Shown: positions 54,557-64,000 of the stretch, in pieces
How positions within the stretch are numbered: position 1 is the stretch's first letter
Layout of the letters: each line of letters starts with the position of its first letter
NCBI RefSeq assembly: GCF_026262505.1
Contig: NC_067206.1
Span: 11,737,507-11,801,506, forward strand
Length of the DNA: 64,000 nt
Source of the DNA: Trichomonas vaginalis G3
Taxonomy: Eukaryota > Parabasalia > Trichomonadida > Trichomonadidae
Direction: 5' to 3'
The notes under the pieces: generated by a model
What the model was told of the DNA's origin: nothing
The model's database searches: none
What the model saw: only the letters and a program-made list of their open reading frames with translations
Made by a program: the position numbers and the translations under genes

Positions 54557-55123
54557 TTAAAAATATAATATATCTTGTTCTATTTGACTTGACGATGGCG
54601 ATTTCATTGGAGATTTTAGTTTTTCTTTGAAATTTGTTTCGTTTGATGGCTGCTTCAAATATAGGGACTCATCTTCGATTTGATCAAGTTGACTGGATGT
54701 ATTTTGAGATGAGTCTATATGATTCCATTTCTTGGAGGTATCATTTGTTCGATGTGGTGGAAGTTGTAATTCTGGAGCGAGTTTTTGTAATTCTCCTGTT
54801 TCAACCATACGAAGATATTGCTGATGGCACTGATAACCAACTCTTCCAGGAATATTTCTTGAAAATAAACCCCAGTGTTGATTAATTTTTTTGGTTTTAC
54901 GAAGTGCTTCAACAAAAAGTTTCTTTTCATCCTCTGACCACGCTCCATTTTTACGAGTTTCTCCTGGATATAGATGACGATAGTAAAATGCGTTTGGATT
55001 TGCTTCTAATTGATCCCAAGAGTCTTTTTTGCACTGAGTCCATGTTGCATATTCAGGAGGTCGTTGAATTTTTTCCTTTGGAACAGTTGTATCATTTTTG
55101 GTTTCTCCAGGATTGTTATCCAT
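54557..55123 (-). CDS. SANT/Myb-like single-repeat protein
   Basis: 188 residues, ATG at 55123. One SANT/Myb repeat at about residues 61-108 (WSEDEKKLFVEALRKTKKIN then QHWGLFSRNIPGRVGYQCHQ), preceded by a conserved-looking helix (DSWDQLEANPNAFYYRHLYP GE) and followed by a Ser/Pro-rich tail (KSPMKSPSSSQ). The third helix has GRVGYQC in place of the usual R-T-x-x-Q-C. Proteins of this build are frequent in trichomonads and presumed to be nuclear DNA- or chromatin-binding factors. Confidence 0.8.
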   Translation of the reverse strand: MDNNPGETKNDTTVPKEKIQRPPEYATWTQCKKDSWDQLEANPNAFYYRHLYPGETRKNGAWSEDEKKLFVEALRKTKKINQHWGLFSRNIPGRVGYQCHQQYLRMVETGELQKLAPELQLPPHRTNDTSKKWNHIDSSQNTSSQLDQIEDESLYLKQPSNETNFKEKLKSPMKSPSSSQIEQDILYF

Positions 55124-55508
55124 TTGATGAAAAAAAAAGTATCCAAAAAATTCCTATTAAAGCATTACTTACATATTAAAAAGATTGGACAGCCAAAATA
55201 TCAACAGCATAGCAAATTGTAAGATTTGGAATGTTTTTAGGGTAATTTATTCCAAATCTCGCAAGGATTATGTTCAGACAATGATAATGCAAAATAACAT
55301 AACTAATCTTGATAAATCAATAACATTGAGCTCTCTTCACTATTAACAAAATTCATTTTGTATTCATTATTTAATATATTATACATAAACTCAAGAAATT
55401 AATGTATTACATGTATTTGATTTAGTACCGAAGTTAATTCATTATAAAAAAATTGTAAAATAATTTTAATGATATTTTCAGATAACTATAAGTATAAATT
55501 TCAAATAT
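55124..55508. other. Intergenic stretch with no gene seen
   Basis: About 385 bases, AT-rich, between the SANT gene's start and the 3' end of the ARL3-like gene. A weak near-repeat of TCCAAATCTTACAATTTG type (about 55215-55260, inverted) is visible; nothing else. Confidence 0.35.
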
Positions 55509-56044
55509 TTACTGTATTGACTGTGCAAGCCATTGAAATCCTTCTTGCAATCCCATGCCATCAAGTGCAGAACAATTTTGTATTTGCCAATTCCTATTTC
55601 TAATAGAATGTAGTTCTAATTCCAATGTAATTTCATCTGCATTCATAGCCGTTTTCAAATCCTGCTTATTTGCAAAAATTAATAGTGGAACACCAGGTAC
55701 TTTATCATCTTGTAATAAAGCTGCTAATTCTAATCCAGTTTCGTACATTCTCCGGCGATCTGCGCTATCAATAACCCAAACAATTCCAATAATCTTATCT
55801 AAATAATTTGTCCACTGAGATCTTAAAGTTTGTTGGCCCCCAACATCCCATATTGAATAATCTATACCATCAATTTGTGTTTGTGTTATATTATATCCGC
55901 GTGTTGGTGCAACTGTATGAATACTTCCGTTAGTAAGCTTATTTAAAATAGAAGTCTTTCCAGCATTATCAAGACCTAAAAATCTGATGTTAGAATTAAA
56001 ATATACATTATTTTCTTCTTTTCTTTACTCTGGAAACCTCCCAT
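55509..56044 (-). pseudogene. ARL3-like small GTPase with a one-base frameshift near the N-terminus
   Basis: From the ATG at 56044 the frame reads MGGFQSKEKKKIM and soon stops. The GTPase core is in another frame, open from about 56010 to 55509: NIRFLGLDNAGKTSILNKL (P-loop), TRGYNI (switch 1 Thr), WDVGGQQTLR (G3, with the Gln of Arf proteins), NKQD (G4) and CSAL (G5). The order and wording (VIDSADRRRMYETG, VPLLIFANKQDL, WQIQNCSALDGMGLQ) are those of ARL3, which releases lipidated cargo in cilia. Start to stop is 536 bases, one short of 179 codons, so one base is missing in the A-rich stretch after codon 10. It could be a real mutation, an assembly error or ribosomal frameshifting. Gly2 is a likely myristoylation site. 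Confidence 0.85.
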
Positions 56045-56569
56045 CTTTTTTTATATATTAAAAAATTTTTTGAAACCGTTTCTATAAAAAAAGTTTTAGG
56101 TAAGTATTTGGAAAAACTAAAAATCCGAATCTTATGATAACAAAGATTCATACATATCATAGACACCACAGTTTTTCATTAACTTTTTTGCAAGAAATTT
56201 GTCTCAGAAGCTTTTTATCAATCAAGTGCATTCTAAGTTGCATTGACATATGGTGTTTGACATATTCTTCCTTAGATTAAGTCTGACTATCTATGTTCAA
56301 ATTATCCTGCACTACATTGTGAAAATAAATCGTTAAAGAATAGTCGAATCTTTCTGAATAAGAATTTGAAATATTATATTTACTGAAATTTCGCAAATAT
56401 TATAAAAACTAGTTTTTGATAAAAGCAAATCTGCTCAGTCAAAGGATTTTAATATAATAAAATGTATGTTATTATCAATCCTATCCAATGGACTATTTTA
56501 ACTAACATGATATCAAGGTTCGAATTCAAAAAGTGTGAAATAAAATCGCTTCAAAAGTAAACAAAAAAT
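56045..56569. other. Divergent intergenic region
   Basis: About 525 AT-rich bases between the ARL3-like gene and the small gene at 56570, which are divergent. No clear initiator or repeat seen. Confidence 0.4.
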
Positions 56570-56917
56570 ATGTGTAAAGAGCATGATGATGAACCAAAAG
56601 TCGAAAAAAGTCCAGTTAAACCAGAGTCTCCAGTCCCTTCTCCTCCTCCACAACCAAAGAAGAAAGAAGAAGAATTTTCATCTTCATCAACTTCGTTGCA
56701 AGAATCATTCAAACGCAAATCACCAGCTCCAAACTGGCTTACACCTGATATAACAACACAAAATCCAGCACCTTTAGTATATGCGAATGAACCTTTCGGC
56801 AGAAATCCATTATTATTAAGCTCATCAGATGGTTTATTAGTTAATGATGACGCAGTATATTTCCCAGATACTTGTGATTCATCTGTCGATGAAAAAATAG
56901 ATCGTATGCCTATATGA
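56570..56917 (+). CDS. Small Pro/Ser/Glu-rich protein, unassigned
   Basis: 115 residues, ATG at 56570. The N-terminal half is low-complexity (SPVKPESPVPSPPPQPKKKE, then a Ser run). A more ordered C-terminal half reads PNWLTPDITTQNPAPLVYAN then EPFGRNPLLLSSSDGLLVND. No domain is recognised. Its third-position base use and its length without stops in AT-rich DNA favour a real gene. It ends 48 bases before the foldback element. Confidence 0.55.
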   Translation: MCKEHDDEPKVEKSPVKPESPVPSPPPQPKKKEEEFSSSSTSLQESFKRKSPAPNWLTPDITTQNPAPLVYANEPFGRNPLLLSSSDGLLVNDDAVYFPDTCDSSVDEKIDRMPI

Positions 56918-57184
56918 TAATTTTGGATTGTTATATTATTTTAATACTAGCCAACGCTATTGTTGTAAACAGAAATTCATCAAAAGTGACACCTCAGAAA
57001 AGCTAAAATATTGAATTTTTGGAACTTTTGATAGAGCACGTTTTTAAATATTAATTAAAGTAAATGTATATTTTGTAAAGATTCTTTTTAATAAAAAATA
57101 AAATTTTGAAGAAGAACACAAAATCTTCTGAAAAATAATATCACATAAACTCATATTATTTTCTAATATATAACTATTTTATAT

Positions 57185-58240
57185 AAGGGTTTCGTTTTGC
57201 GAAAAAACGTACAATACGCAATTTCGCTAAAAAAACATTTAGCTAGCAATTTCGACCTTTGACTCCACTCAAGACGTCACTTTTTTAATTTTGCGGTATC
57301 ATATTTTTGGAAAATCTTTATGAATATTATATAAAAAGTCTCTTTAATATCTATATTTCATATTTTTATCGATTTTTAAAGTTTTTGCGAAAAGTATTCA
57401 ATTATTTTTGCTATTTGGTCGGGTAAATGTCAGAGTTGCGACATTTTCTGATATGATATTCAGATTCTACGTTGATAATAATGCTTATAGAACCCTCTTG
57501 CTATTGTGTCAAAATTGCGAAACCGATAGCAAAAATATCTCGCAATATCAAAATTGAGATATTGAGCGAATTATGCATTATAGAGATTAAAAATCTGATT
57601 TGTGAAAACATCTCATCAGTTTCTAGCTAATTCAAAAATCTTTACTATCTTATTCGATTAAAATGAAAAGGGAATAGTTTCATTATGCTTTAAATGACAG
57701 CCTTATAATATAATCATAGTTTTCGCTCAATATGCAGCATTTTTTTTTCGAAATCTATGGTCAATATCCTAAATACTGATTGCTTTGCATTCATATCTCT
57801 TACATTTTCTATACCCACATCACTATTCATTGCTATTCCTATCTTTTTCATTTTTGTTTGTTTCTCATAATTTCTCAAAAAACATGATAACTTGATATTT
57901 GTAAATATCATACTTTATAACGTAAATAAGAACTTGACCTATTAAGAAAAGCAGTAATGAAAAGAAAATCTGAAATTCATAAAAATTACAAGTTTCTGAT
58001 GACAATTAGCTTAATTAAACCAGGTACAAGATTATATAATTGTATTTTCTATCCAATTATCCATATAATATCTTATCCAGAAAAAATAACTTGATCAATA
58101 CCAAATGATTTTTTAACTAGTAAATAAAGTATTTTCTTTACACACACATTGTATATCATAGTTTTTTTTTTTTTGGTTTCGCAAAACATCCAAAAACAAA
58201 TATGCTATAAAAGTGACAATTTTAGCAAAACGAAACCCTT
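57185..58240. mobile_element. MULE-type non-autonomous element, 9-bp duplication
   Basis: 1056 bp with inverted ends AAGGGTTTCGTTTTGC. The 9-mer ATTTTATAT flanks both sides (57176-57184, 58241-58249). The other arm of the surrounding palindrome has a single copy of the 9-mer at the matching place (about 60150-60158, inverted), which proves the insertion. No coding sequence. Confidence 0.88.
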
Positions 58241-58891
58241 ATTTTATATAAAAATCAAATTCAATGATCTTAAAAGCGAAGGATAAACCTCAAAATTTAC
58301 GAATATAATGAGTGGGAATATAATGCTTATCTATCATAAAACCATATGAAATATCAATTTTTGCTTTACGCCTAATTTTTGACGACAATTAGCAAAAAAT
58401 GTTAAATGTTAACACTCAGTCCATTTGAATATGAAAAATAAAATTGACTTTGATTAAATGTTTTTATTTATCATGCAATTCTTCTTGCGACCAAAGATTT
58501 GAATAAAAGTTCAAAAAATAAGATAGCTTAAAAAATAATATACGGTAGTGTTTACTAATAGATGAATAGTATATAAATTCTATTAAAATGGATTTGATCC
58601 AAAAAAATATAAAACCAAAAATAATTGTTATAATTTAAATGAAGAAGTAATTTAAAACGATTTTATTTATGATCAAATTTTATATATTTTTTGGATCAAA
58701 TCCATTTTAATAGAATTTATATACTATTCATCTATTAGTAAACACTACCGTATATTATTTTTTAAGCTATCTTATTTTTTGAACTTTTATTCAAATCTTT
58801 GGTCGCAAGAAGAATTGCATGATAAATAAAAACATTTAATCAAAGTCAATTTTATTTTTCATATTCAAATGGACTGAGTGTTAACATTTAA

Positions 58892-59989
58892 GGGTCCACT
58901 GTAAAAATTGAAAGTCTCTCAAAATTGAGAGGCGATTTGCAAATAATCGTTATCGTCATTTTTCGAAAATCCACTTTTCCTAGTGTTCTGATTAATATTA
59001 TGTGAATACAACAATGAAGCAGATGTTTCAATAAGATGGTAATATATTCTATCACTTCAAATCTCATAAAAATTGCAAAATCAGTGAGTTTTATAAGAAC
59101 ATGATTTTTTTCGAATTTTTTCGCTTTTGGATGCGTGTTTTGAAAAATAGATATTTTCGAATTTTAATTTTATCTTAAGTATAAGTTTTATATTAGGAAT
59201 TTTTTTGACCTATTTCCAATCATTAATTCCAATGTTTTTCAAGGAATTTAATTGAGAAGAAATTAGGAATTTCGCTTTAATGCCATTACAAACTAATATT
59301 ATGATGCATAATATATATATTTATTGAGGCTAATGCCGGGATATCTTGCATTTAAAAAAATTCAAAGAATTGACAATTGGATAGCACAAATTTAATTCCC
59401 TGGACAAAGTATTATTGTTTATATATTCAAACCATTATCCTTAGTTTAGATATGTTGGCCAAAAATTTTCGTGTTATTTTTTGTGTTTAAGCATAAATTA
59501 TGTATTTACTTATGAAAAATAAGCATTTTATTCATTATCATAAAGATATACCATAACAATTGATAAAATTTTTTTTAAAAAAAATTGTGTATTTTAGTGG
59601 GTATTATTCTGGATAATGCCAATTTTTACAAGATTTAATATTAACCATATCAATAGCTGACTCAATGTAAAAATTTAGATATTATTTTTTCATTAATCAA
59701 ACTTTGATAAATTTTAGTATAATGAACGATTTTGTTTCGTGTATGATACAGAAATGAAAAGCTTAATTAATATCATTTTGCATTTTTTAAAGGATGTTAG
59801 AGTACATCTACATTAAAAAATCAGATTTGAACTGCGATACTGCATCAAATTGATGCATATCTGATAAGGATCTCAAAAGAGTAAAGTTAATTTTTTTGTG
59901 TTTTTTTAAGTTTTGGGCCTTAGTAAAACACCATCTCGAGCAATATTTTTGGGACGACGATAGACCTTATTTGGCCTTACAGTGAACCC
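58892..59989. mobile_element. TTAA-flanked non-autonomous element
   Basis: 1098 bp with inverted ends GGGTCCACTGTAA (left) and GGGTTCACTGTAA (right, read inward), flanked by TTAA at 58888-58891 and 59990-59993. The left arm of the surrounding palindrome (about 58407-58414) keeps the uninterrupted site with one TTAA. The terminal GGGT matches that of the TTAA element at 40123-44572, so the two may be related. No coding sequence. Confidence 0.85.
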
Positions 59990-60382
59990 TTAACATTTTT
60001 TGCTAATTGTCGTCAAAAATTAGGCGTAAAGCAAAAATTGATATTTCATATGGTTTTATGATAGATAAGCATTATATTCCCACTCATTATATTCGTAAAT
60101 TTTGAGGTTTATCCTTCGCTTTTAAGATCATTGAATTTGATTTTTATATAAAATAGTTATATATTAGAAAATAATATGAGTTTATGTGATATTATTTTTC
60201 AGAAGATTTCATTCTATATGCCTATGAAAAGTACTCTCAAAACTAACTTTTTCCTAATTATAATTAAATCTAGAATATTGTATTATGCTTAGTATTATTT
60301 CATTTTTCTTATTCAATTTAGAATTTACAAATGTCAAAAAATTGAGAGCTGTCACTTTTGATGAATTTCTGTTTATTACACT

Positions 60383-60701
60383 ATCTCACTATTTATTTTA
60401 ACTGTTATAAAAGCCTGTAATTTTTAAATAATACATTTTAAAATTCATACAAAAACAAAAAAATATAATAGAGTGAGTAACTCACACGATGTTGCTATGA
60501 AATCATTCCCATAATTGTATGTGCCCCAAAATAAGAGATGCAATGATCGAATCAAGTTGAAAATTTTATTTTATTTTTGTTTTCAACAATTGATTGTTTA
60601 TCAAAATGACTAAGTCAAAAAATACATTTCACACGAAGAATCACTAAATCTAAATGGATGTTGGATTATCAACAAAATATTGAAAATTAATTATTGTTGC
60701 A
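60383..60701. other. Intergenic stretch with no gene seen
   Basis: About 320 AT-rich bases right of the foldback element, before the 3' end of the next leftward gene. Nothing recognised. Confidence 0.4.
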
Positions 60702-61154
60702 TCACTTTGTTTGCCTTATTAAAGCATCGACTTCTGAGTTTATTGTTCTTAGTTTTTCTTTCTGCGTCTTGAATACTCCACCGCGGCAATCTTGGGCAAT
60801 TAGTTTCTTAAGTTCGTATGCAACTGCATCAATATAATCATAATCCATTCGTTTAACAGTTGGTTTAGCTTGATATGCATAGGTTTCCTGAATTGCTGAA
60901 AGATAATCTTGATGTTTCTTGGATATTCTATCTTTTTGGCGTTTGTATTTAATTTGCAATTCCGAAAGTTTTTTGAGATATTCCTTTTCTTGGTTTTGAA
61001 TATTTTGCATTCTCAGTTCTTGCATTTCTTCGAGTTTTTTCATTGTTTTGTTATGTCTATTTATTTCCTTTGTTTGGATAATTTCAAAGTATCGATCTGC
61101 TTCTGCTTGAGTCTGAAAATTAATCTCCTTCTCAAGTGTTTTTTGTTTCTTCAT
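60702..61154 (-). CDS. Small coiled-coil protein, unassigned
   Basis: 150 residues, ATG at 61154. Highly charged helical chain with heptad pattern from about residue 5 to 95 (NRHNKTMKKLEEMQELRMQN and neighbours) and a more ordered end (MDYDYIDAVAYELKKLIAQD then CRGGVFKTQKEK). No family recognised. It lies 148 bases from the stop codon of the gene upstream and is transcribed in the same direction. Confidence 0.7.
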   Translation of the reverse strand: MKKQKTLEKEINFQTQAEADRYFEIIQTKEINRHNKTMKKLEEMQELRMQNIQNQEKEYLKKLSELQIKYKRQKDRISKKHQDYLSAIQETYAYQAKPTVKRMDYDYIDAVAYELKKLIAQDCRGGVFKTQKEKLRTINSEVDALIRQTK

Positions 61155-61302
61155 TATGACCGTTTAAATTTTTAAGAAAAATCAAAACCAGACCTCATTT
61201 TTTTTTCAGATTTGAAGCAGATTTCCCATAGTTTTTCCACTCAAAAAGACAGGGGTAATTAAATTTTCCATAATGAATTTTTTAATCAACAAAATAAAGC
61301 TA

Positions 61303-62766
61303 TTATTTTGATTCCTCATCTGAAATCGCTTTCAAAAACTTTTTGCCAACGTTTTGAAGCTTCGGTTTCAACGAATCTTTTTTGAAAAATGCGTCCAACT
61401 TTAATTCTTTGAATCTATCCTTGCATTTTCTATATTTGCAGAGTCTTACAGCTACTAGTGCCGCCGAATCAGTAAACTCGCCATTTTCTATTATAATTTC
61501 AGCAATTTTGTCACACATTGATAAATATTCACGGACGTAGCACACTCTACATATTGTATCTGTTAGCAATAGCTTGGAATGCTTTGTTAGTCCGTCATCG
61601 CCATCTTCGGGAGCATCATAAAACTGTTTCAAAAATCCACTCTTGCTGAGGTTTGTAGCAAGATCCTTAGAGAGAGGGACACGCCTGATAATTGTGCATG
61701 CTATTGGAACAACTCCTGGACGGTCCATCGTAATGATTTGTTTCAAAAATTCAACAAAATCAGGACTTTCTGCAATTTCTTCACGTAGATCTTTATGCCT
61801 AAGGAGAACCAAGAAAAGGCGAAGAGTATCTGTAGTAGTTGGAAGTTTCTTGTTGATCCAACCAGTCATAGAAAAGATTGTTTGGGCAGCTGAAAAAATA
61901 CAGCCTAATTTCATCAAAATTAGAGTAGCTTTGACATTAGTCTCTGCAATTGACATAAGGGTAGATATAAGCTTCTTGCTGGATGCATCATTTTCGTTTA
62001 ATGTGGCGACATTTAGCATTGCTAAAACTGAATTTTGTAGTTCTGTATTTTTGAGATGTTGAGAAACAGAATCTATTTGTATGGCTCCTCCTGGATAAAA
62101 TTCTGAGATTGTGCAAAGTCCACCGTAACAAGCTGCAAGAATTTTTGTATCATCTGTACTAAGCATGGATATAATCTGATTCCAGCAATGTTGTGAACGA
62201 CCCTTTCTATATTCAATATATTTTTTGTTCAAAAATGCTAATAACGAGATATAATCTTGAGCAACATTTGGAATATTAAAATGAGAACCTTCTTGTATGA
62301 GTAAATCTATCATAGGCCATGGATTATCAATTTCTCCAAAGTTTTGGCAGTATAAAGCGATGATTGTTAATGATTTTTTCGGATTAAATTTAATTAACGG
62401 ATGCAAAACATTTGCAATTGTTTCATCAATCAGAATAGAACCTGTAGTGACAATAACATAAAAAACTTCAAAAACTGAATTGAAAAATCGCTCTTGATCG
62501 TTTGGTAACATATTTGCAAAACTTCCATCAATAAAACATCGTAAATTGTCCTCGTTTTTTAGACACTGAGATAGTGTTTTAAGGATAGAATCACCAATTT
62601 CGGTTGTTAATTCTGGATTTGTAAAATGAGCTAATAACGTTTTGTAAAATAAGCTTGCTTGCCTAGATCTAAGAAGAGAAGGAGCTCTTTCAAGGCCTTC
62701 TGAGAAGTTTTTATTTGTGAGTTTCTTGAATACCTTAATATTTAGAGTTTCCGTTGTTTCAGTCAT
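61303..62766 (-). CDS. ARM/HEAT-like helical protein, unassigned
   Basis: 487 residues from the ATG at 62766 (MTETTETLNIKVFKKLTNKN). An all-helical chain with repeated hydrophobic helix pairs of ARM/HEAT type (for example DDTKILAACYGGLCTISEF and VVPIACTIIRRVPLSKDL). It resembles the helical C-terminal halves attached to tyrosine-kinase-like kinases in trichomonads, but no kinase domain is present here. The in-frame ATG at 62838 is not favoured, because an initiator-like TCACTTTTTGT (62801-62811, minus strand) lies between the two. Role unknown. Confidence 0.7.
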   Translation of the reverse strand: MTETTETLNIKVFKKLTNKNFSEGLERAPSLLRSRQASLFYKTLLAHFTNPELTTEIGDSILKTLSQCLKNEDNLRCFIDGSFANMLPNDQERFFNSVFEVFYVIVTTGSILIDETIANVLHPLIKFNPKKSLTIIALYCQNFGEIDNPWPMIDLLIQEGSHFNIPNVAQDYISLLAFLNKKYIEYRKGRSQHCWNQIISMLSTDDTKILAACYGGLCTISEFYPGGAIQIDSVSQHLKNTELQNSVLAMLNVATLNENDASSKKLISTLMSIAETNVKATLILMKLGCIFSAAQTIFSMTGWINKKLPTTTDTLRLFLVLLRHKDLREEIAESPDFVEFLKQIITMDRPGVVPIACTIIRRVPLSKDLATNLSKSGFLKQFYDAPEDGDDGLTKHSKLLLTDTICRVCYVREYLSMCDKIAEIIIENGEFTDSAALVAVRLCKYRKCKDRFKELKLDAFFKKDSLKPKLQNVGKKFLKAISDEESK

Positions 62767-62800
62767 TTCAATAGATATAAAAAAAGTTTTTTTTCTCAAT

Positions 62801-62811
62801 ACAAAAAGTGA
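62801..62811 (-). promoter_or_regulatory. Probable initiator element of the ARM/HEAT-like gene
   Basis: TCACTTTTTGT on the minus strand fits the core TCAYTW and lies 34 bases upstream of the ATG at 62766, slightly farther than at the other genes of the window. Confidence 0.45.
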
Positions 62812-63105
62812 CAAAGTTTCAAGATCACCAGTAATCATTGATTTTTAATTTATGCGTTTGGTTTTTAACATATTTATTAATATTGTAATTTACTACAATA
62901 AATGTACAATCATATATTCAAGGAGCCAATCTGTAGATACGTTTCATTTAATTTTTATAATATGATTTATGTTCTTATATCTATGTAGAAATAGTAAACA
63001 ATTGGCATAATATCTAGAATGTAATGTTCATCAGAAACACAAGTTTCCATATAAAACAAACAACAAAACAATTTTTATTATATAAAAATACAAACATAAT
63101 ATAAA

Positions 63106-63999
63106 CTATCTACGATTAATTGGCGTTACATATAAAGCGCACGCCAAAGGTCTTGTTCCTGGCTTAACAGGAGGGAGAGGCTTTTTGATATAAACCTTTT
63201 TTGTTTCTTTCTTTGGCATTTGAGGCAAAAAAGACAATTCTCTGAGTTCTGATGAAGATTTCACCAGCTTAATATCATTAGTACTATGTCTAACATTCTT
63301 AGCGATGGTAACAGAAGAAACACTTCTTGACGATTTCGAATTTAAGTCCAAAGGAGGCTGAGAAACAAAACCCGTTCTAGATTCATCATAAGGAAATATT
63401 TTCAAGTTTAAGTTTGAATCCTGTGCGAAAGCTTCAACTTCATTTGAAAAATTTCCAACTGGAGCGGTTTTATTCAAAAAGAAATTTCTGAAAAAATTTG
63501 GGACTAGTTTTGTCGAAAAGGCTGATGATGCGTTGATACTTATTGCCGCTTGTAGCCATATGATCCTTGTATTATTTAATGAAGAAATGCTTTCACAAAT
63601 CGCTAAAGATCTCTTCGTATATTTTTTTTTGAGAAAAGACAAAGCTATGAACACGAACATCTTCCTGATAAACAAAGAAACCCATTCTTTTGTTTCGTCT
63701 CGTGCTTGGTTTTGCAAAACCAAGGTTCTAAATAATATCATTGCAGATCGATGCCAAATTTTGGAAGAAATAGCTGTTCTCCCAATAAAATTCAATACTC
63801 TTTCAACTCCAACATCTTTCGAGAGCATCTCTAAGATGATAAAGTCTTGCGTGTTGCGAATTCCTCGTTCAGTAATTATTTCAAAAATTTTTTGTGGTAA
63901 AATGCTTTGATTATTCATAAAAAGCATAAATTTGGCTGCAATATAAAATATTTCTGAATTCTGAGAGTCTAAATTCAATAAAATTAGCGAATATCGATG
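63106..63999 (-). CDS. Unassigned helical protein with a disordered C-terminus (5' end outside window)
   Basis: The frame is open to the right edge of the window (298 codons visible) and has no ATG at its visible beginning, so the start lies beyond base 64000. The first 160 residues are helical (IFYIAAKFMLFMNNQSILPQ, then KIWHRSAMILFRTLVL), perhaps ARM-like. The rest is Ser-, Lys- and Pro-rich with KKVYIKKPLPPVKPGTRP near the end. It is transcribed in the same direction as the ARM/HEAT-like gene; 340 bases separate them. Not identified. Confidence 0.65.
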   Translation of the reverse strand, partial: HRYSLILLNLDSQNSEIFYIAAKFMLFMNNQSILPQKIFEIITERGIRNTQDFIILEMLSKDVGVERVLNFIGRTAISSKIWHRSAMILFRTLVLQNQARDETKEWVSLFIRKMFVFIALSFLKKKYTKRSLAICESISSLNNTRIIWLQAAISINASSAFSTKLVPNFFRNFFLNKTAPVGNFSNEVEAFAQDSNLNLKIFPYDESRTGFVSQPPLDLNSKSSRSVSSVTIAKNVRHSTNDIKLVKSSSELRELSFLPQMPKKETKKVYIKKPLPPVKPGTRPLACALYVTPINRR

Positions 64000-64000
64000 A

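Larger units (their letters stand above)
56966..60375. mobile_element. Large foldback (palindromic) element carrying two later insertions
   Basis: The outer ends TAAACAGAAATTCATC are inverted copies (56966 and 60375). Long inner arms pair almost perfectly: about 57118-57184 plus 58250-58600 on the left against 58680-58891 plus 59994-60180 on the right, around a centre near 58640. The left arm is broken by a 9-bp-duplicating insertion and the right arm by a TTAA insertion. Without them the element is about 1.25 kb. The high identity of the inner arms contrasts with poor identity at 56990-57110 versus 60190-60360. No gene is visible. Its own target duplication could not be read. Confidence 0.8.

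Noticed and set aside
55509-56044. Short spliceosomal intron in the ARL3-like gene
   Set aside because: The region between the start and the P-loop has GTATAT and AG-containing strings, but not the conserved trichomonad 5' GTAYGT and 3' ACTAACACACAG signals, and a one-base shift explains the frames without removing any sequence.
61303-62838. Start of the ARM/HEAT-like gene at 62838
   Set aside because: The initiator-like element at 62801-62811 lies downstream of it; the extension reads as AT-rich leader sequence.

Overview
The window looks like a piece of a parabasalid (trichomonad) nuclear genome, most likely Tritrichomonas or a close relative; the species cannot be settled from the sequence. 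The reasons are compact, apparently intronless protein genes separated by very AT-rich DNA; initiator (Inr) elements of the trichomonad type TCAYTWYTCA lying 0 to 35 bases upstream of several start codons; a cathepsin-L-like cysteine protease; an arginine deiminase with a hydrogenosome-type leader; small R2R3 Myb and SANT proteins; and a very heavy load of nested DNA transposons.

Host genes. The left end carries the 3' part of VPS35 (retromer), a CCDC87-like gene split by one in-frame TAG, a tRNA-Ser(CGA), a cysteine protease, a five-pass membrane protein and a small possible DNA-binding protein. From 20 to 30 kb there are a Qb-type SNARE, a very large modular surface protein split by one in-frame TAA, a 5'-truncated V-ATPase subunit a fragment and a coiled-coil protein. 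From 32 to 40 kb there are a UBE2Q-like E2 enzyme, MMS19 and alpha-tubulin. From 48 to 64 kb there are an R2R3 Myb protein, a signal-anchored protein, arginine deiminase, a CK2-alpha-like kinase, a SANT protein, an ARL3-like GTPase with a one-base frameshift, and several unassigned coiled-coil or helical proteins. Membrane traffic and cytoskeleton (VPS35, SNARE, ARL3, V-ATPase fragment, tubulin) are well represented, but no operon-like pathway is visible.

Mobile DNA. At least nine DNA elements can be delimited by terminal inverted repeats, most of them with target duplications. They are an 11-kb element (8692-19755) holding a broken DDE transposase; a TTAA-flanked element inside its left terminus; a MULE (12497-15418) with a perfect 9-bp duplication and a frameshifted transposase; two hAT-type elements with 8-bp duplications (29737-31569, 40549-43949); TTAA-flanked elements at 40123-44572 and 58892-59989; and a large foldback element (56966-60375) carrying two later insertions. 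Several insertions are proved inside the window, because the opposite repeat arm still holds the empty site.

The most striking find is a set of three hairpin arrays (11530-12100, 33431-33884, 45753-47080), each inside an element with inverted termini. Each array is built of four different perfect or near-perfect hairpins, A, B, C and D, that tile a cassette of exactly 250 bp. The cyclic order A-B-C-D and the 250-bp period are the same at all three loci (the middle array is in the opposite orientation), although the hairpin sequences have diverged and both arms have changed together. One hairpin is present in both loop orientations in neighbouring cassettes. I know of no described element with this architecture, and its function is unknown.
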